A DNA stretch of 64,000 bases from Amphiura filiformis (taxonomy: Eukaryota; Echinodermata; Ophiuroidea; Amphilepidida; Amphiuridae): assembly GCF_039555335.1 (NCBI RefSeq), contig NC_092631.1, positions 2,356,001 to 2,420,000 of the forward strand, read 5' to 3'. A model generated the notes under the pieces. The model did no database searches, was not told the DNA's origin, and was given only the letters and a program-made list of their open reading frames with translations. A program made the position numbers and the translations under genes. Shown here one piece after another: positions 60,417-64,000 of this stretch. Each line of letters opens with the position of its first letter. Position 1 is the stretch's first letter.

Positions 60417-61379
60417 TTAAATTCTGGTTGTAATTAATTTTACAGCACGGGTCCTGAAAGACCTATCTCTCAATGTATAAATCACGATATTCAACCAATA
60501 ATTACACAGGTACACGATATAAGTAATTATTTCTACATAGGGCGATAGTTCATTACCAGAAATATTAGAATAAAAGGTACTGATGCACATTGGTAACCAG
60601 CAAATTGCTGAAGCAACGGTTATCATCAGGAAGGTGTTCAGCGCTTTCTGATCTCTTCGCATCCAGTTTGTTGTTGACGAATGGTGGCTTTGCAAAGTAT
60701 TTCTTGCTTTGATGAGGTTATTAACAATCCGTACTATCCGTCCGTATATTATAATGGTCCACAAAAATGGTATAAATACGCAGAATGTTGTTGTTACAGA
60801 CGTGAAAACAATGTCCATTTTGTTAGCGCCAAACGGTAGACAAATCTTCCATTTTGGGTCAAAATAAGATTCGCTTCCAAACGTTATAGAGTAATTGAAA
60901 ATAGTGGAGAGGCTTAAAATCCAGAGACACACCACGCATATTCTCACCCGTTTTGGTGTTATCCAGAGTCTTGATTTGAACGGGAATTCTATTTTCAAGT
61001 ATCGGTTTATATTGATCAAAAACAGTGACAATATCGAAGCTACACTCGCACAAATGCCGACACTTCCACTAATTTGACACAGTAAAGTTGACACTTCTTC
61101 TGTAAAATGATCTCCAAAGATTAAAAGAAGCAGTAACAGAAGGGAACTCCCTGTTCCCATGGTTAGGTCTGCTAACGAAAGTGATATCATCAAGATTTCA
61201 CCAACTTTGTCCGGGTTGTTTGTAAGCTTTGACTTGATTAACACAAGAAGACAGAAGCTATTACCAATGATGATCAAACTTACCACAATTGTTTGTAACA
61301 TTTGTCGAAAAACATCAAATATAGGTGATAACTCTTGTTCGGTTGTTAAGTTACCTCGGATGCTTACGTCGTTTTCCAT
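60417..61379 (-). CDS. Rhodopsin-class GPCR, diverged relative
   Basis: A seven-helix receptor of 320 residues in one exon; ligand unknown. TM1 carries the GN pair (39-40), TM2 the usual SLADL (68-72) with Asp present, TM3-ECL2 cysteines at 101 and 180, DRY as NRY (125-127), CWLP (260-263) and NPxxY as NIVIY (297-301), followed by a helix-8 start RDRSFR also found in the 53643-54599 receptor. The positions of the two cysteines and the (E/N)RY motif are identical in both receptors, so they are ancient duplicates. N-glycosylation NLT near the N-terminus. This copy keeps more of the canonical class A residues. Confidence 0.9.
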   Translation of the reverse strand: MENDVSIRGNLTTEQELSPIFDVFRQMLQTIVVSLIIIGNSFCLLVLIKSKLTNNPDKVGEILMISLSLADLTMGTGSSLLLLLLLIFGDHFTEEVSTLLCQISGSVGICASVASILSLFLININRYLKIEFPFKSRLWITPKRVRICVVCLWILSLSTIFNYSITFGSESYFDPKWKICLPFGANKMDIVFTSVTTTFCVFIPFLWTIIIYGRIVRIVNNLIKARNTLQSHHSSTTNWMRRDQKALNTFLMITVASAICWLPMCISTFYSNISGNELSPYVEIITYIVYLCNYWLNIVIYTLRDRSFRTRAVKLITTRI

Positions 61380-63126
61380 TATTTGAACGTCGTCTATAGT
61401 TTAATAGCAATTCTTAATATTATCTTCTCAAACCTTTTGTGACCATTGCTTGTTTGTCAAATTTTTCAAAGTAGTCATAGATTGTGTTTTAGTCTCCACT
61501 ACCTGTATTAAACTATGATCATATCCACCTCATCATTCTACGATTGGTCATAACGTCAGTGATTTTTTGTATTTTAAAATATTCTTTAATTAATAAAACG
61601 TTCTTCCAATGACTTAATTACATACACGTCACCTCGCATGTCAGAATAAAATGTCAAACGGTATCGGTGATGTAACCATGGTAACTGTATTTATGAGTTA
61701 TGCACTTTTAAAGGCCAATATTGGAATGTCATGGGTAAGATCTGACACCAGGCCAGCCTATGGCCAGAGGGTAACATGAGTAGGTTTGTTTCACCTTGAA
61801 GGCAAGGATAGTCTTGCAAATATGGGCCAACTTTCCCCTAGGCCATCTAATATGCCATGAATTAGTTGGACTACAACTGGTATCTACTGGTCAGTTTATA
61901 CTCCTATTTCCACATCTGTTATTTTTATATGGGCCTTTAAAAGCTTGTGAGGAAACACTTTTTTCACAGGGGAATACGGCTTATTCGGAAATCGAACCCA
62001 CGCTTTCAAATGTAGATTGACTTGTTCGGCTTCTCTGCTCATGGATATTTCACTGCGAACTTTTAAAACTTCTTTTGTATACTTTGATCAAGGTATCTTC
62101 AAACCTAATATTCTGCGTTTTTCCGATTATGTAATAAACTGTAATGAAAACCGAAACTGTTTGATACAAATTTTCGGCAGGATAATAGAAAACCACGTGA
62201 CCAAAAGCAAAACCAATCAGGAAACTTTTACTTAATATTGAAATTTCAAGTTCAATGTAGATAAACAATGCCGAGTGACCTTTGTAACTGGTGACGTGTC
62301 TATATGCAGTACATTATCAGAAATACATGTGATAGCTTGGCTGAGGCTGAAGAAATATGCACCGTATTTTAGGAAAGCAACCTTTAACGGAGTAAACATG
62401 CAATCTAATGTCGAAAAGTGAACTGGCGAAAAGGAGAATTCAAACTAAAGGTTATACTAGTAATCTAATCTAAAGAGCCAGGTAAGAAAAGTCATACAGA
62501 TTTTGGGCAGTGATCATCTATTCAACAGGCAGACAAGAGCAATGACATTTCTGGCTATGATCGAATAATCTCAGACCTTCTCATTTTACTCAGCTGAGCA
62601 AAATCAGTGGCAATTACAGTCGTCTCGCGAAAGTATATTTTCAAATGTAGAATGTGTGGGGCATGTAATATTAAATACGGTGTAAAGTAACTCCTGTATC
62701 TGTATTATACATATAAAATTTGTACAATTATTGAATGTTTATGTGTACAAAGGAAAGAATAGTTTTATGAGGTAAAAGCCTCGTTGAATGGAACGTTAAC
62801 TAATAACGATTCATATTTCACCAAACTCATTTTCACATACTGACCAAAGGTATTGCAACATCGGTGAAAAAGAAGAATTCGGCGCACTATATAGGGGCTC
62901 CCATTTTCTTCGTAAGGGTTAATTTTTATTTTTTATGACTCCTCACGCATGCTGAAATATTTTTATGACCCTATCTCGGTTTGAAATTTTTTATGACCCT
63001 CTTTCTGCGCACACATACACATACTGGATATAAATTATTCCTTGCCCAAATTAAGGCGCTTGATTGTAAGCGTTAAGAATGCGCAAAATTTAAATTAAAT
63101 TTTCAACAAAATTTTCTTTATTACAG
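61380..63126. other. Intergenic stretch upstream of the second HEPN gene
   Basis: No gene seen. A short dyad TAACCATGGTAA lies at 61673-61684. TTTATGACCCT-type repeats at 62930-63000 resemble 21720-21790. An acceptor-like TTTCTTTATTACAG ends at 63126. Confidence 0.4.
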
Positions 63127-63141
63127 TATTTCAATACCATC

Positions 63142-63798
63142 ATGGCATCTAGAGATGACAGCTTCTACAGGTGCTACAAAGCCTTACATCACGTGACTCA
63201 CGAAGCTATACCATGCGTAGAGGATTCCCTGAAGACATGGCATACCAATCAGCAGCAGACATTATCACCCTGTACCGTCCAATGTCCTCCTGGAAAGAAA
63301 CCCAAACTACTGACATCATGTTCCAACTGTGTAAAATGGGCGAATGCAATAGAAACCGTCTATTATCAACCAACTTCCGGTACAAAACCTCCATCGCATA
63401 AGACACATAAGCCAATCACATGGCAAAACGTTCACTCATCTGATTTCGGTAGAAGCCATGTTGAAGTTGCCAAAGCATTTGTTCTGCGACTGCCAAAAGT
63501 GCCAGCTCCAGCAACGCAATCAATCCAACAAATTCAACAACAAGCAACTGGGTCAACACAAACAGTATCACCACCAACAGCAGCTGCGATATCATCGTCA
63601 GCAGCATCAGCCTTAGCATCAGCTTCATCATTAGCATCAACAACAGCAGTTACAGCTCAGGCAGCGTCTTCCACTCCCTCTGCAACCAAGCGATATACGA
63701 AGATATCAGACTTTGATTCAGCGTGCTTACTGATGATTATGGCACACTTCTCAGAATTTCACAAAGGAAATCAAAAGGTTTATGAACTAATTGAAAAG
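63142..63798 (+). CDS. Second HEPN-type NLR gene, exon 1 (runs off the window)
   Basis: It encodes 219 residues closely related to exon 1 of the NLR at 48160-48864: MASRDDSFYRCYKALHHV start, the same C-x3-C-x11-C-x2-C (CTVQC...CSNC), ITWQNVHSS, KAFVLRLPKVPA, an Ala/Ser/Thr-rich linker, and FDSACLLMIMAHFSEFHKG. The donor GAAAAG|GTACGT at 63799 is at the equivalent codon and phase 0. The ATG follows an acceptor by 15 nt, as in the sister gene. The exon carrying the R-N-x3-H motif, and any NACHT or LRR part, would lie beyond 64000. It is transcribed away from the first gene. Confidence 0.82.
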
Positions 63799-64000
63799 GT
63801 ACGTGCTTTCATTACTTTGTTCGAAGTTAGGAATACAAGCTTGTCAGCCTGCCTGATTGATTAACAAACCAAATAATTGTGTATATTATTTTTTGATGTA
63901 AGTGGAGATTTTGTGATTTTCAACATAATTTGGTGTCTTCAATATTATTGTGTGTACATAATATATTTTTATTCCATTGTTATCAAAATTCAAAACTCTG

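Noticed and set aside
1..64000. CRISPR arrays, operons, ribosome binding sites, bacterial origins
   Set aside because: Nothing of the kind is present; gene structure and repeats are eukaryotic.

Overview
The window looks like nuclear DNA from an AT-rich invertebrate deuterostome, most likely an echinoderm or close ambulacrarian relative. The reasons are: genes split by large introns with consensus GT/AG sites, a very high density of foldback (MITE-like) elements, frequent TAGGCCTA words, an intact-looking Penelope-like retroelement, single-exon rhodopsin-class GPCRs in a cluster, and NACHT-LRR receptors of the type expanded in echinoderms. Nothing in it looks bacterial. The species is an inference; the gene architecture is read from the sequence.

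Layout. Positions 1-13.7 kb hold no recognisable gene, only a degenerate tRNA-like sequence, foldbacks, minisatellites and microsatellites. From 13.7 to 33.3 kb (+) I assemble a three-exon gene for a type II membrane galactose 3-O-sulfotransferase: a 10-codon start exon, a short exon encoding the signal anchor, and, after an intron of about 18 kb, one large catalytic exon. Splice phases match at both junctions. That intron carries a complete Penelope-like element on the opposite strand (144-bp identical direct repeats, 13-bp target-site duplication, RT and GIY-YIG domains, one homopolymer frameshift, and a hammerhead-ribozyme-like fold in its terminal repeats), a 656-bp near-identical direct-repeat pair, and several minisatellites.

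From 33.3 to 37.6 kb lies a dense cluster of foldback elements. From 48.9 down to 37.6 kb (-) I join four exons into an NLR of 1561 residues: an N-terminal HEPN-like domain with an R-N-x3-H motif, a coiled-coil exon, a NACHT NTPase interrupted by an in-frame hydrophobic double segment, and C-terminal leucine-rich repeats. Its third intron is almost filled by a 2.8-kb terminal-inverted-repeat element that contains a TATA box and exon-like blocks.

From 51.9 to 61.4 kb (-) lies a GPCR cluster: a 3' relic, a truncated copy beginning at TM3, an intact copy, and a diverged intact relative. At 63.1 kb (+) begins a second HEPN-type first exon, so two related NLR genes point away from each other with the GPCRs between them. 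The most interesting system here is this paired HEPN-NACHT-LRR locus: a predicted innate sensor whose effector domain may be a ribonuclease, with a conserved Cys quartet and a possible membrane hairpin inside the NTPase.
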